Assembly (NCBI GenBank): GCA_035273665.1
Contig: DATEOW010000134.1
Span: 1-36,517, forward strand
Length of the DNA stretch: 36,517 bases
From: DATEEW01 sp035273665
GTDB lineage: Bacteria; Pseudomonadota; Gammaproteobacteria; Burkholderiales; SG8-39
Direction: 5' to 3'
Within the stretch, counting starts at the first letter, position 1, and each line of letters opens with the position of its first letter. The position numbers and the translations under genes are program-made. Below are positions 1 to 8,488 of this stretch, in pieces. Under the pieces are notes generated by a model, which saw nothing but the letters and a program-made list of their open reading frames with translations, was not told the origin of the DNA and did no database searches.

Positions 1-1685
1 ATCAGCACCCGTTCGTTGTCCTGCATGAAAAAATGCCGCGTCAGTTCGCGCTGCGTACGCATCAATACGCTGCGTGCATCTTCCAGGCCGGTGTCAGGCA
101 AAAGTATGACGAACTCTTCGCCACCATACCGTGCCACCACGTCTGACGGACGCAGTGACCGACGCGTGATTTCCGCAAGATGCACCAAAGCCTCATCACC
201 GACGGCATGGCCAAAACGGTCGTTGATATGTTTGAAATCGTCGATATCCAGAATAGCCATGCACAGGGGCGAACTATTCCGCTCGCTCCGTGAAGATTCA
301 GCGTTAAAAGCTTCTTCAAGCCCGCGCCGATTCAGCGCCCGAGTAAGCGCATCCTCACGCACTAACTGGCTCACGGATTCGAGTTGTTCTTCCAGGGCCT
401 GCACCCGCGTCTGGTGTTCCGCGGCAACGCGCCTTGCTTGCACCACCTCTTCGTGGCTGCGCACCATGTCGGTCTGCATTTCCCGCGTCTCGTCGGAGAG
501 GCGCGTCACAATTTCGCCGATGCGGTGCATATCTTCGGTCTGCGCAAGCTCTTTGGCCAGCACGCCGAGGCGTTCATGATAGCGGCCGGTATTGGTAGCC
601 AAGGTACCCAGGCGATCGACGAAGGTCGTCAACATCGCCTTGAGCGCCTGTTTAGCCTGATCGATCGACAACTTCAGACCGGCTTGACGATAAACGACGC
701 GGCGGAAGCTACGCTCCGCTTCGCGAACGCTGCGCTCATTGAGCGGCGCCGTAAGCAACTCCCCGAGTTGCGTCATTTGTCCGGCCACCCAGACGTCGTC
801 CGCTACCAGCTCGCCGACGTTGCGCACCATCAGCCGCAATAGACCGCCGAGGCCATCGATGAGACGATCCTGGCTCTCGCCGCTTTGTTCGAACTTGTAC
901 CAGAACTTACGCAACGCAACCGCGAGCGCTTCGTAGTCCTTACGGCTGGTTGCGACACGCGCGAGATCCGCAAGCTTTCGTGCCTCGGCCGCTAAGTCAG
1001 GCGCATGCTCAAGCCGAGATACCAATCCATTTTGAATCGTATCGGCCAAGAGGATGCGCGCGGCGCCTTGCGCATCGATATCGATCGGTGCAGGCGCGAT
1101 GCCAGGATTCCCTTGAGGGCTTCCGATGGGCACCGCCATCTGCTGGGAGTCGCGCGGCGAAGGCAGCGGAAGCGATTGCGATACCTCCACACGCCCCGGT
1201 GTCTGGATGGCCACGTCCGACCAAGACTTGAGCACGCTCATTAGTCGCGGATGCAGCTTGCTCGAATCGCTGCCGAAGGCAGTGAGCAAATGTTCCAGCA
1301 TTTCGCGCTTGCGCGCATCGGTCAAACCGCTGTGCCGCGAACTCCATTGGCGCAACAGGATACGAATTGCTTCGGCCCAGTTCGGTCCGCGCGCACTTTC
1401 TTCCAGTAGTTGTTCCAACCGCTGGCGGACTGCCTCCCAATTGCCCTCATTGACCGCCTGTGCGATCACCCGGCCATGCGTCGTATTGGGACCTTCGCCC
1501 TGCGCGAGCTTGGCAGCGAGTTGCTCGAGCATGCGCGGCGCCAGAACGCCGGAATAGTCCTGCCGCCCGGCGATCTCGCAGTAAATCTCCGCGTAACGAT
1601 CGGGGGTTGGCGCAATGCGTCGTTGCGCAAGGGTGCGCAGCGCCTCACGCGCGATATCCGAAGGAGCCTGTAAGGGGTTGCTCAT
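1..1685 (-). CDS. Diguanylate cyclase (GGDEF protein), C-terminus cut by window edge
   Basis: Predicted to make cyclic di-GMP from two GTP. The reading frame starts at ATG 1685 (MSNPLQAPSD...) and runs off the left edge, so about 561 residues are visible and the stop is missing. The catalytic motif YGGEEF is at about 111-128. An RPSD sequence lies five residues before GGEEF, which is the RxxD position of the product-inhibition I-site, so feedback control by c-di-GMP is likely. The roughly 370 residues before the GGDEF domain contain no visible membrane segment or signal peptide. They end in a charged, probably coiled-coil stretch (around VQALEEQLESVSQLVRED), so the enzyme looks cytosolic. I do not recognise the N-terminal domain. 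It begins 50 bp after the flgL stop, with no terminator between, so it probably shares the flg transcript. The call is firm; its coupling to flagellar control is inferred. Confidence 0.93.
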   Translation of the reverse strand, partial: MSNPLQAPSDIAREALRTLAQRRIAPTPDRYAEIYCEIAGRQDYSGVLAPRMLEQLAAKLAQGEGPNTTHGRVIAQAVNEGNWEAVRQRLEQLLEESARGPNWAEAIRILLRQWSSRHSGLTDARKREMLEHLLTAFGSDSSKLHPRLMSVLKSWSDVAIQTPGRVEVSQSLPLPSPRDSQQMAVPIGSPQGNPGIAPAPIDIDAQGAARILLADTIQNGLVSRLEHAPDLAAEARKLADLARVATSRKDYEALAVALRKFWYKFEQSGESQDRLIDGLGGLLRLMVRNVGELVADDVWVAGQMTQLGELLTAPLNERSVREAERSFRRVVYRQAGLKLSIDQAKQALKAMLTTFVDRLGTLATNTGRYHERLGVLAKELAQTEDMHRIGEIVTRLSDETREMQTDMVRSHEEVVQARRVAAEHQTRVQALEEQLESVSQLVREDALTRALNRRGLEEAFNAESSRSERNSSPLCMAILDIDDFKHINDRFGHAVGDEALVHLAEITRRSLRPSDVVARYGGEEFVILLPDTGLEDARSVLMRTQRELTRHFFMQDNERVL

Positions 1686-1735
1686 GTCCGCGTCGTGAGA
1701 AGGTGGAAGCGCCGGCTAAACATGACCGAAGCTCT

Positions 1736-2944
1736 CTATAGGTAATCGAATAAAGAAAGGGAAGTGATGCGCTGGAAAGAAAGCTGCGCCGCTTCAAGCG
1801 CCGTCTGCTGTTTGGCAAAATCGGTCAACGCCTGCGCGTAATCCAAATCAACCAGTTCAGACAGACGTTTGTCGTAGTTCAGTGCATTGTCTTGCGTCAC
1901 GGAATCCAGCGTATCGAGTTCACGCAAACTGGAACCCACACCTGTTCGCACGGTGATTGTGCGATCCAGTGCTTGGTCCATGTTGGCAATCGCTCGCTGC
2001 ATCCCTTCGTCATAGCGTGTACGGTCGGCGGGATTGACGGCGGGTAAGCGCAAGGTTGCAATCGCATCGCTAATCATGCCGAAGACGCTTTGATTGGCGG
2101 CGGGTGCGATATCGAAGGAGTCGCCGTTGGCAGGATCACCGCTAATTTCAAGCTGAAGATTGTTGAACGCAATCGTTGCGCCAGGCGTGTATGCGTTGCC
2201 GGTTGAAAGCGTTGTGGACGTCGTGACGTTGACGACGTCGTAGGTGGTCACGCCCGCCGTGACGGTGAAATCGATACGGTAGGTGTCGACCGGGACCGCG
2301 GTATTGCCGACCGCACGTCCGATATTGATCAGGCCAGTTCCGGCATTGACGGCATCCGAAGCGGTGACGAACGTGCCGTTGCCTTGACGAATCCGCTGAA
2401 AGAGCTCCGCCCCATTTTCGCTGATAGGAATGCTGCGCCCCGGACCCACTTGCAACTCCCGATGGCCTTGATCGCCGTTGTACACGGCACCCGTCGCGGT
2501 CTGCGTGAAAGGCTGGACATTTTCTTGAAAGCCGCCGAATAGATAGGCGCCCGCACCGTCGCGTGTGTTCGCCAGCCCAAGCATCTGGGCCAATTTCGCT
2601 TCCAGATCGATAGCAAGGCTTTCGCGGTCCTTCGCACTCAAGGCGCCATCACCCGCGGCCACATACAAAGTGCGCACGTCCTGCATCAGCGTACCGAGGT
2701 CGCCCAAGGTCGCTTCGACTTGAGACAGCGTGTCGCGCGCGTTAGCCTGATTGGCACCATATTGCGCATTGAGGGCCTTGGCTTGCGATGTTTCGACAGC
2801 GCGCGCTGCGGCAACCGGATCGTCGGAAGGACTCATCACCCGCTTGTTCGCTGCGATATGCTGTTGCGTATCGAGCAACTGCGACTGCTGACGTTGCAGC
2901 GAATCGAGGCCTTGTTGAAAGATCATTCCGGTGCTGACGCGCAT
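1736..2944 (-). CDS. flgL: Flagellar hook-filament junction protein FlgL (HAP3)
   Basis: 402 residues. Forms the last junction ring between hook and filament, outside the cell. The N-terminus (MRVSTGMIFQQGLDSLQRQQ) and the C-terminus (LSFQRITSLSLFDYL) are the flagellin-like D0/D1 helices that define the family, including the MSPSDDPVAAARA segment equivalent to flagellin's KDDAAG region. Between them is a beta-rich insert (about residues 200-290) with the sequence YTPGATIAFNNLQLEISGDP followed by NGDSF. This insert resembles one in FlgK next door, which suggests a shared surface domain. The gene starts 9 bp after the flgK stop and is the last structural gene of the flgB-L operon. No signal peptide is present, as expected for a substrate of the flagellar export apparatus. 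Confidence 0.96.
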   Translation of the reverse strand: MRVSTGMIFQQGLDSLQRQQSQLLDTQQHIAANKRVMSPSDDPVAAARAVETSQAKALNAQYGANQANARDTLSQVEATLGDLGTLMQDVRTLYVAAGDGALSAKDRESLAIDLEAKLAQMLGLANTRDGAGAYLFGGFQENVQPFTQTATGAVYNGDQGHRELQVGPGRSIPISENGAELFQRIRQGNGTFVTASDAVNAGTGLINIGRAVGNTAVPVDTYRIDFTVTAGVTTYDVVNVTTSTTLSTGNAYTPGATIAFNNLQLEISGDPANGDSFDIAPAANQSVFGMISDAIATLRLPAVNPADRTRYDEGMQRAIANMDQALDRTITVRTGVGSSLRELDTLDSVTQDNALNYDKRLSELVDLDYAQALTDFAKQQTALEAAQLSFQRITSLSLFDYL

Positions 2945-2953
2945 CGCCGTGCC

Positions 2954-4849
2954 CTATCTCATGATTTCAAGAATGCTGTCGAACATCGAGCCGGCAATGG
3001 AAATCACCTGACTCGCCGCTTGATAGGCCTGTTGGTACCGGATCAAATTCGCCGCTTCTTCATCCAGGTTTACGCCCGAGACCGACTCGCGAGCGGCTTC
3101 GGTTTCTTTGAGCAAGCTCCCCTGCGCTTCGCCATTGATTTGCACTTCTCTGGTTTTATTGCCGATCGTGGAGATCAATTGCGCATACGCGCCCTGCAAT
3201 GTCATGCCGCCAAGGACGTCTTCCGTCTGTAGGCCCGCGAGCGCCAGCGCGTTACGGTTGTCGCCGCTGCCGTTGGTGTTGGGGCCGATGGTGAAACTAT
3301 CGCCAGCAGCTGGGTTACCGCTCACTGCCACGGTGATGTTGTCGAAGGTGATGTCCGCACCGGGCGTATACGCGGTTGCCGCAACAACGACCGCTGCGGT
3401 AGTCGTGTTCGTGACCGTGTAGGTCATTGGCGCGCCGGCCGCAAAGCTAATGGAATAGTTGTTGCCGGTTAAAGGCAGACCGTTGACTTGTCCGGCGCTA
3501 ATCGTACCGGTGCCGGCATTGGACAACGAGGCATTGCTGCGAATGGGCGACGCTGCCGCAATGTCGCTGGTATCCGTCACCAGAACATTCAATGCGTTCG
3601 CGCCGTCACGCGTCGGCTGGATGAGGAAACTGTCGCCCGCAGTCAAACCCGCGGCCGTGAAGGTGACGCCATCGACCGTTTGCGGCATGGTGGCGAAGCT
3701 CTGCGTCGTATTCTCCGGCAGGCGTGTGATTTGGTAGTTGCTGCCGTCGTAACGAAGGCGATAGTCGCTCGACGTCAACGCGCTGTAGTCGGTGATGGTG
3801 GCCGTCGCAGTCCCGCCAACGGCATTGTTGGCATTAGGAATAACCTGAGGCGTCGCAAGCCCGAAGAAGTCGCCGCCCATCGCGCCGGTAAGCGTCTGAC
3901 CAAGATTGTGCTGCGCATTGAAGTTCTCGGCCATCACCATCGCGATCCGGCCCAAAGCATTTTGGGTCGTGTTGAGCGTCTCGTCGCGATACGAGAACAA
4001 CCCGCCCAGTTCTCCACCGACGATATCTTGTGAACGCAGACGCACGAGCGCGGTGCCCGTGTTCAACGCCAACTGTTTATCCGCCGGCGAAGCGGGATCT
4101 TCGACGACCGCCAGCCGGTATGCGTCATTGCGCACAACCAGCCCCTGCCCGTTGCCGATGAAAACGTTATAGCTGCCGTCGCTTTGCTGCACCACATTCG
4201 CCTTGACCAGCTTATTGAGGTCGCGAACCAGCACGTCGCGCTGGTCCAGCAAATCGTTGGGTGGCTGGCTACCGCCGCCTTGGGCGGATACGACGATTAT
4301 TTTGTCGTTCAATTCGGCAATACGCGAGGCGATGGAATTGATCGTATCCACATTCGCAGTGATCTGACTGTTAACGTCCGTCCGCGAATCGTTCAGTTGC
4401 TTATTGAGCAGTTGGAAACGCGCGACGAGCGCATTGGCGGCCGATAACATGCTTTGACGCGAAGCGGCGCCGGCAGGTTGTGCAGCAACTTCTTGCACAC
4501 CTTTAAAGAAATCGTCGATCGCGCTCGAGAGACCGGAAGTGGTATCCGCGAATAGCTCATCGATGCGGCTGATCTGTCGACCGTAGCGTTGCAACTCGCT
4601 GGTTGCGGACTGGGTCTCGCGCGCCTGCACTTCGAGAAAATTATTGTATTGACGCTGCACCGTTTCGATATGCGCGCCGCTGCCGAAAAAACCGGCGCCG
4701 GTGTATTGCGGCGTATTGGTCGCCTGCACCACGACTTGGCGGCTATAACCGGGTGTATTGACGTTGCTGATGTTATGGCTGGTCGTGAGCAAGCTGGCCT
4801 GAGCGTTGTTCAGTCCGCTAATTCCGATCCCAAAAAGTGAAGATGCCAT
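2954..4849 (-). CDS. flgK: Flagellar hook-associated protein 1 FlgK (HAP1)
   Basis: 631 residues. First junction protein on the distal hook, needed before the filament can assemble. The N-terminus (SLFGIGISGLNNAQASLLTT, then SHNISNVNTPGYSRQ) is the standard flagellar rod/hook motif. The C-terminus carries the conserved NLDEEAANLIRYQQAYQAAS helix. The middle (about residues 330-540) is long and beta-rich, with at least two related copies of a 'YTPGADITFDNI...GDSFTIGP' type segment, similar to the insert in FlgL. It starts 67 bp after flgJ ends on the transcript, and that gap has a sigma-28-like promoter candidate (4874-4900). This would fit the known late expression of flgKL in enterobacteria. 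Confidence 0.97.
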   Translation of the reverse strand: MASSLFGIGISGLNNAQASLLTTSHNISNVNTPGYSRQVVVQATNTPQYTGAGFFGSGAHIETVQRQYNNFLEVQARETQSATSELQRYGRQISRIDELFADTTSGLSSAIDDFFKGVQEVAAQPAGAASRQSMLSAANALVARFQLLNKQLNDSRTDVNSQITANVDTINSIASRIAELNDKIIVVSAQGGGSQPPNDLLDQRDVLVRDLNKLVKANVVQQSDGSYNVFIGNGQGLVVRNDAYRLAVVEDPASPADKQLALNTGTALVRLRSQDIVGGELGGLFSYRDETLNTTQNALGRIAMVMAENFNAQHNLGQTLTGAMGGDFFGLATPQVIPNANNAVGGTATATITDYSALTSSDYRLRYDGSNYQITRLPENTTQSFATMPQTVDGVTFTAAGLTAGDSFLIQPTRDGANALNVLVTDTSDIAAASPIRSNASLSNAGTGTISAGQVNGLPLTGNNYSISFAAGAPMTYTVTNTTTAAVVVAATAYTPGADITFDNITVAVSGNPAAGDSFTIGPNTNGSGDNRNALALAGLQTEDVLGGMTLQGAYAQLISTIGNKTREVQINGEAQGSLLKETEAARESVSGVNLDEEAANLIRYQQAYQAASQVISIAGSMFDSILEIMR

Positions 4850-4873
4850 ATGCCGTTTCCGTCCGTCTTATTG

Positions 4874-4900
4874 ATATCGGTATTTGCTACCGAAAGTTGA
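4874..4900 (-). promoter_or_regulatory. Candidate sigma-28 (FliA) promoter for flgKL
   Basis: Read on the minus strand, TCAA, 15 bases, then ACCGATAT. The sigma-28 consensus is TAAA-N15-GCCGATAA, so spacing is exact with one mismatch in the -35 and two in the -10. It ends 25 bp before the flgK start codon. In Escherichia coli flgKL has an extra FliA promoter, which makes the location sensible. The match is partial, so this is a candidate only. Confidence 0.4.
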
Positions 4901-4916
4901 GCCCTGAATCGCCCGC

Positions 4917-5786
4917 TTACGCAAAGGCTTGTTTCATCAACTGATGGTTGATCACCTTGGTCAGTTTCGCGGCGTACAGGGGATCTGTGGCATAGCCCGC
5001 CTGCTGCAAACCCTGTGCAAACTGCGCGGCACTTTCTTTCCCCGCTTCCAGTACTTTCGCGTACCGCGGGTTCTTACCGATCAATTTCGCCCAGTCGCTG
5101 AAAGCATCGGCGTAGGAATCGTAGGCGCGGAATTTTTGCACAAGCTTCTGCGCTTTCCCGTTGACGTATTCGGTCGTCATCACATCGACAGTTTTTCCTG
5201 TCCATCCCTTGCCGGCCTTTATCCCGAAAAGGTTATGACTGCTGTCCCCGGCTTGCCCCGCGATTTCACGTTTACCCCAGCCGGATTCGAGCGCCGCTTG
5301 ACCGAGAATGAATTGCGCGGGCATGCCGGTCTTGCGTTCGGCTTCGCGTGCATGCGGCAACAAGCGGTCGATAAAGTTTTGCGGTGCGGATTTTCCTTCT
5401 ACCGCCTCTGCGCCTTTGACGTCGGATAAAGCCTTCTGGACTTTATTCACCGCATCCGGCTGAACGCCTTCTTTGCCTGAACTCGTCTGGCGCGAGAGTT
5501 GTTTGACCATCAGATCGGCAAGGCCCAGGCCGCGCTCGGAGAGCTTTTGCGCCATCTGCTGATCCAGCATGCCGGTGTACATCTTCGTTTGCTGAGAGTC
5601 GAAAAGCCCATCTTGCGAGAGGGTGTCGCGCATGCTTTTCATGAGCATGTTCATGAACACGGCTTCGAATTGCGAAGCAGCCTGCCGCAGGGCCTTGTCG
5701 GGTGAGGCCTTTGCCTGTTGTTTCAGGCTTTCAAGCGACTTCGAGTCGATGGCGAGACTTGAACTGAGTGCGGGATCGACAGCCAT
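4917..5786 (-). CDS. flgJ: Flagellar rod assembly protein and peptidoglycan hydrolase FlgJ
   Basis: 289 residues, two domains. Residues 1-100 form the rod-binding domain (ASQFEAVFMNMLMKSMRDTL, LFDSQQTKMYTGMLDQQMAQ), which acts as a scaffold or cap for the rod. Residues about 130-289 form a glucosaminidase/muramidase domain that opens the peptidoglycan for the rod. The motif LGQAALESGWGKREI holds the expected catalytic Glu (about E167), and the later SHNLFGIKAG and YATDPLYAAKL sequences are typical of the family. The two-domain form is found in beta- and gammaproteobacteria; alphaproteobacteria and others have only the rod domain. No signal peptide, since it is exported by the flagellar type III system. 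It follows flgI by 11 bp. Confidence 0.96.
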   Translation of the reverse strand: MAVDPALSSSLAIDSKSLESLKQQAKASPDKALRQAASQFEAVFMNMLMKSMRDTLSQDGLFDSQQTKMYTGMLDQQMAQKLSERGLGLADLMVKQLSRQTSSGKEGVQPDAVNKVQKALSDVKGAEAVEGKSAPQNFIDRLLPHAREAERKTGMPAQFILGQAALESGWGKREIAGQAGDSSHNLFGIKAGKGWTGKTVDVMTTEYVNGKAQKLVQKFRAYDSYADAFSDWAKLIGKNPRYAKVLEAGKESAAQFAQGLQQAGYATDPLYAAKLTKVINHQLMKQAFA

Positions 5787-5797
5787 GGCAGTGCCTC

Positions 5798-6886
5798 TTA
5801 AATAATTTCCAGTTCGGCGCGCAGTGCACCGGCGGCTTTCATCGCTTGCAGAATCGCCAATAAATCGATTGGCGTTGCACCCAGCGCATTCAAAGCCTTC
5901 ACTACATCCGAGAGCTTTACGCCGGCCGGTACCGTCATCAGATTGCCGCCGTCTTGTTTGAGCTGTATGTCCGCCTGCTCGGCGACCACTGTGCGGCCTT
6001 CGGAAAAAGGCAAGGGTTGGCTGATAACCGGCGTATTGGTAACGATGATCGACAAACTGCCGTGCGCGATCGCGCAGGCCTGAACCGTGACGGCCTGATT
6101 CATTACGACCGAACCCGTGCGTGCATTGATCACAACCTTGGCTGCGGCGAGGACGGATTCAACCGGTAAGGCTTCGAGTTGCGCGAGAAAAGCGACACGA
6201 TCGTTGGATGAAGCCGGCGCCTGCACTTCAATCACACGGCCGTCCAGTGCAGCCGCTGCGCCGCTCCATTGTTTATTGATTGTTTCGGCGATCATTCTCG
6301 CCGTGTCGAAATCCGTATCGTGCAACTCGAGGCGAACGACGTTCGAATTCATAAAGGGCGAAGGCACTTCCCGCTCGACCGTCGCGCCTGCCGGAATACG
6401 GCCCGCGTTCAATTGGTTGACTTGTACTTTGCTGCCGCCACCGGAAGCACCGGCGCCGGAAATGACGACATTACCCTGGGCCATCGCATAGATTTGCCCA
6501 TCGGCACCCTTCAAGGGCGTCAATAGCAAGGTGCCGCCGCGGAGCGATTTCGCGTTCCCCATCGACGAGACAGTCACATCGACCGTTTGTCCGGAACGCG
6601 CAAACGCCGGCAGATTCGTCGTGACCATGACCGCTGCCACGTTTTTCAGTTGCAGATTCAAGCCCGGCGGCAAAGTAATGCCGAGTTGATTCAGCATCGA
6701 CTGCAGACTCTGCGTCGTGAAAGGGGTCTGTGTTGTCTGGTCGCCACTGCCGTCAAGGCCAACCACCAGTCCATAACCCATCAACTGGTTGTTACGCACG
6801 CCCTGAATTGCGACCAAGTCCTTGACGCGTTCGGCGTGAACGGCGGTGGAACATAAAAGCAGGAGCGAGAGAAATAGAAGGCGCAT
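5798..6886 (-). CDS. flgI: Flagellar P-ring protein FlgI
   Basis: Forms the periplasmic P ring around the rod, in the peptidoglycan layer. I place the start at ATG 6886 (MRLLFLSLLLLCSTAVHA), which gives 362 residues with a clean Sec signal peptide cut after AVHA. The frame is open to 6934, but that longer version would overlap flgH and put 16 extra residues before the signal peptide. The mature protein opens ERVKDLVAIQGVRNNQLMGY and continues with GLVVGLDGSGDQT, the hallmark of FlgI. Near the end, GVKLSDVVKALNALGATP and LLAILQAMKAAGALRAELEII match the conserved C-terminus. It starts 8 bp after the flgH stop. Confidence 0.95.
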   Translation of the reverse strand: MRLLFLSLLLLCSTAVHAERVKDLVAIQGVRNNQLMGYGLVVGLDGSGDQTTQTPFTTQSLQSMLNQLGITLPPGLNLQLKNVAAVMVTTNLPAFARSGQTVDVTVSSMGNAKSLRGGTLLLTPLKGADGQIYAMAQGNVVISGAGASGGGSKVQVNQLNAGRIPAGATVEREVPSPFMNSNVVRLELHDTDFDTARMIAETINKQWSGAAAALDGRVIEVQAPASSNDRVAFLAQLEALPVESVLAAAKVVINARTGSVVMNQAVTVQACAIAHGSLSIIVTNTPVISQPLPFSEGRTVVAEQADIQLKQDGGNLMTVPAGVKLSDVVKALNALGATPIDLLAILQAMKAAGALRAELEII

Positions 6887-6894
6887 GGCTCGAC

Positions 6895-7563
6895 TCAAAA
6901 GGGCATGAAGGTCAAGAAGAAACGCGCGAGCCAACCCATGGCCTGCGCCTCGCTGATATAGCCTGCGCTGCGATAATCGATGCGCGCATCGGCAACTTGG
7001 GTCGAACTGACGGTGTTGCCGGGCAAGATGGTGCGGGGATCGACGACACCGGTGAAGCGCAGAGTCTCAGTGTTGTGTTCGATACCGATTTGTTTTTCAC
7101 CGCCCACGCGCAAATTGCCGTTGGGCAAGACCTCGGTGACGGTGACGGTAATCGTTGTGGTGAATACATTGATTGACTGCGTCTCGCCTTCAGCATCGAA
7201 AGTATTTTCTGTCGTCGCGCTGATTGCGCCGCCCTGGAAGGTTTTACCGGGGAAGCCCTGGATTGTCGGAATCGCTACCGCCATCTCGCTAGAGCGATCG
7301 ACGTTGGAAGAGCCCTTTTTGGAGGCGTTCAGTTTTTCGTTCAACTGAATCACCAGCAGATCGCCCACGAAGCGGGCGCGGCGGTCTTCGAAGGCGGGCC
7401 GATAGGAGCTGACTTGAAAAATCCCTCCGTTGCTTGGCGCTGCAACCGGCTGTGGCGCGGGCGCTGCGGTCGTGGGCGTGTCGATCTCTACTTTTGGACT
7501 AAGCAAACCGCAACCGCCCAGCAAGAGCAGCAGCGCGGGCAACAGTCTTTTTAAGCCGCTCAT
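6895..7563 (-). CDS. flgH: Flagellar L-ring lipoprotein FlgH
   Basis: 222 residues. Makes the L ring in the outer membrane, the outer bushing for the rod. The N-terminus MSGLKRLLPALLLLLGGCGL is a lipoprotein signal peptide with lipobox LGGC (Cys18 lipidated). Family motifs follow: ARFVGDLLVIQLNEKLNASK, LPNGNLRVGGEKQI and the RTILPGNTVSSTQVADARID stretch near the C-terminus. Start and stop overlap with the gene before it: the flgH ATG (7563) and the flgG TGA share an ATGA, which suggests translational coupling. Confidence 0.96.
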   Translation of the reverse strand: MSGLKRLLPALLLLLGGCGLLSPKVEIDTPTTAAPAPQPVAAPSNGGIFQVSSYRPAFEDRRARFVGDLLVIQLNEKLNASKKGSSNVDRSSEMAVAIPTIQGFPGKTFQGGAISATTENTFDAEGETQSINVFTTTITVTVTEVLPNGNLRVGGEKQIGIEHNTETLRFTGVVDPRTILPGNTVSSTQVADARIDYRSAGYISEAQAMGWLARFFLTFMPF

Positions 7564-8342
7564 ATCTGCGTCAACCTTTGCAGCATCTGATCCGATATGG
7601 AAATCGCCTTGGAATTGATTTCGTAAGCGCGTTGCGCCTGAATCATGCTCACCAGCTCTTCCACGACGTTCACATTGGAGGTTTCCACATAGCCCTGATT
7701 CAGCAATCCAATACCGTTCGTGCCGGGCGTGTTCGTCGATGGCGTACCGGATGCGGCAGTTTCGAGGTAGAGGTTTTGTCCCGATGAATGCAAACCGGCC
7801 GGGTTAATGAAGTTCGCCAATTGCACTTGCCCGACTTGCGTCGGCGCGGTTTGTCCGGATGACAGGACGGTAACGATGCCGTCCTGACCGATAGTAATTT
7901 GGATCGCATTCGACGGGATGGTGATCGCGGGCTGCAACGGGAAGCCGTTCGAGTTCACCACCTGGCCTTGTGAATCGACGTGAAAGGAACCGTCTCGGGT
8001 ATAACCAGTCGTGCCATCAGGCATCAAAATCTGAAAGAAACCTTGGCCGTTGATCGCCATATCGAGCGCGTTACCGGTTTGTTGCAGATTGCCTTGAGTG
8101 TGTACACGCGCATTGGAAACCGGACGAACGCCGGTGCCAAGTTGCAACCCAGCCGGGACCTGCGTTTGTTGCGAGGACGAAGCGCCCGGTTCGCGGAGCG
8201 TCTGATACAGCAGATCCTCAAATACCGCGCGCGAGCGCTTGAAGCCGTTCGTGCTGACGTTCGCGAGATTGTTTGCGATGACGTCCAGATTGGTTTGCTG
8301 GGCGTCGAGGCCCGTTTTTGATATCCACAGCGAGCGGATCAT
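7560..8342 (-). CDS. flgG: Flagellar distal rod protein FlgG
   Basis: 260 residues, the usual size for FlgG. Builds the distal rod that crosses the peptidoglycan and outer membrane. The N-terminal rod motif is clear (TGLDAQQTNLDVIANNLANV, then STNGFKRSRAVFEDLLYQ), as are the FlgE/F/G core (NALDMAINGQGFFQILMPDG, TGYTRDGSF) and the C-terminal helix (YVETSNVNVVEELVSMIQAQ, RAYEINSKAI). It lies 146 bp downstream of flgF, the widest gap inside the operon. I find no convincing promoter or terminator in that gap. Confidence 0.97.
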   Translation of the reverse strand: MIRSLWISKTGLDAQQTNLDVIANNLANVSTNGFKRSRAVFEDLLYQTLREPGASSSQQTQVPAGLQLGTGVRPVSNARVHTQGNLQQTGNALDMAINGQGFFQILMPDGTTGYTRDGSFHVDSQGQVVNSNGFPLQPAITIPSNAIQITIGQDGIVTVLSSGQTAPTQVGQVQLANFINPAGLHSSGQNLYLETAASGTPSTNTPGTNGIGLLNQGYVETSNVNVVEELVSMIQAQRAYEINSKAISISDQMLQRLTQI

Positions 8343-8488
8343 GTCGCATCCTTCACAAAGGCGCCCTAGCCGAGACGGAGGGCCGAATGCCTTGAGTGTG
8401 CGCGGAGGCGCAAGATTCGATCCGGTGAAAAGCGAGAATGAGGCTGCTTATTTCCCGCATTCGGCAGGCATGAAAACCTGACCGACGC

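Noticed and set aside
1009..1440. Minus-strand frame of 143 codons inside the diguanylate cyclase gene
   Set aside because: The real gene reads through this region in another frame with a GGEEF active site; this frame is an out-of-frame shadow rich in Arg and Ala.
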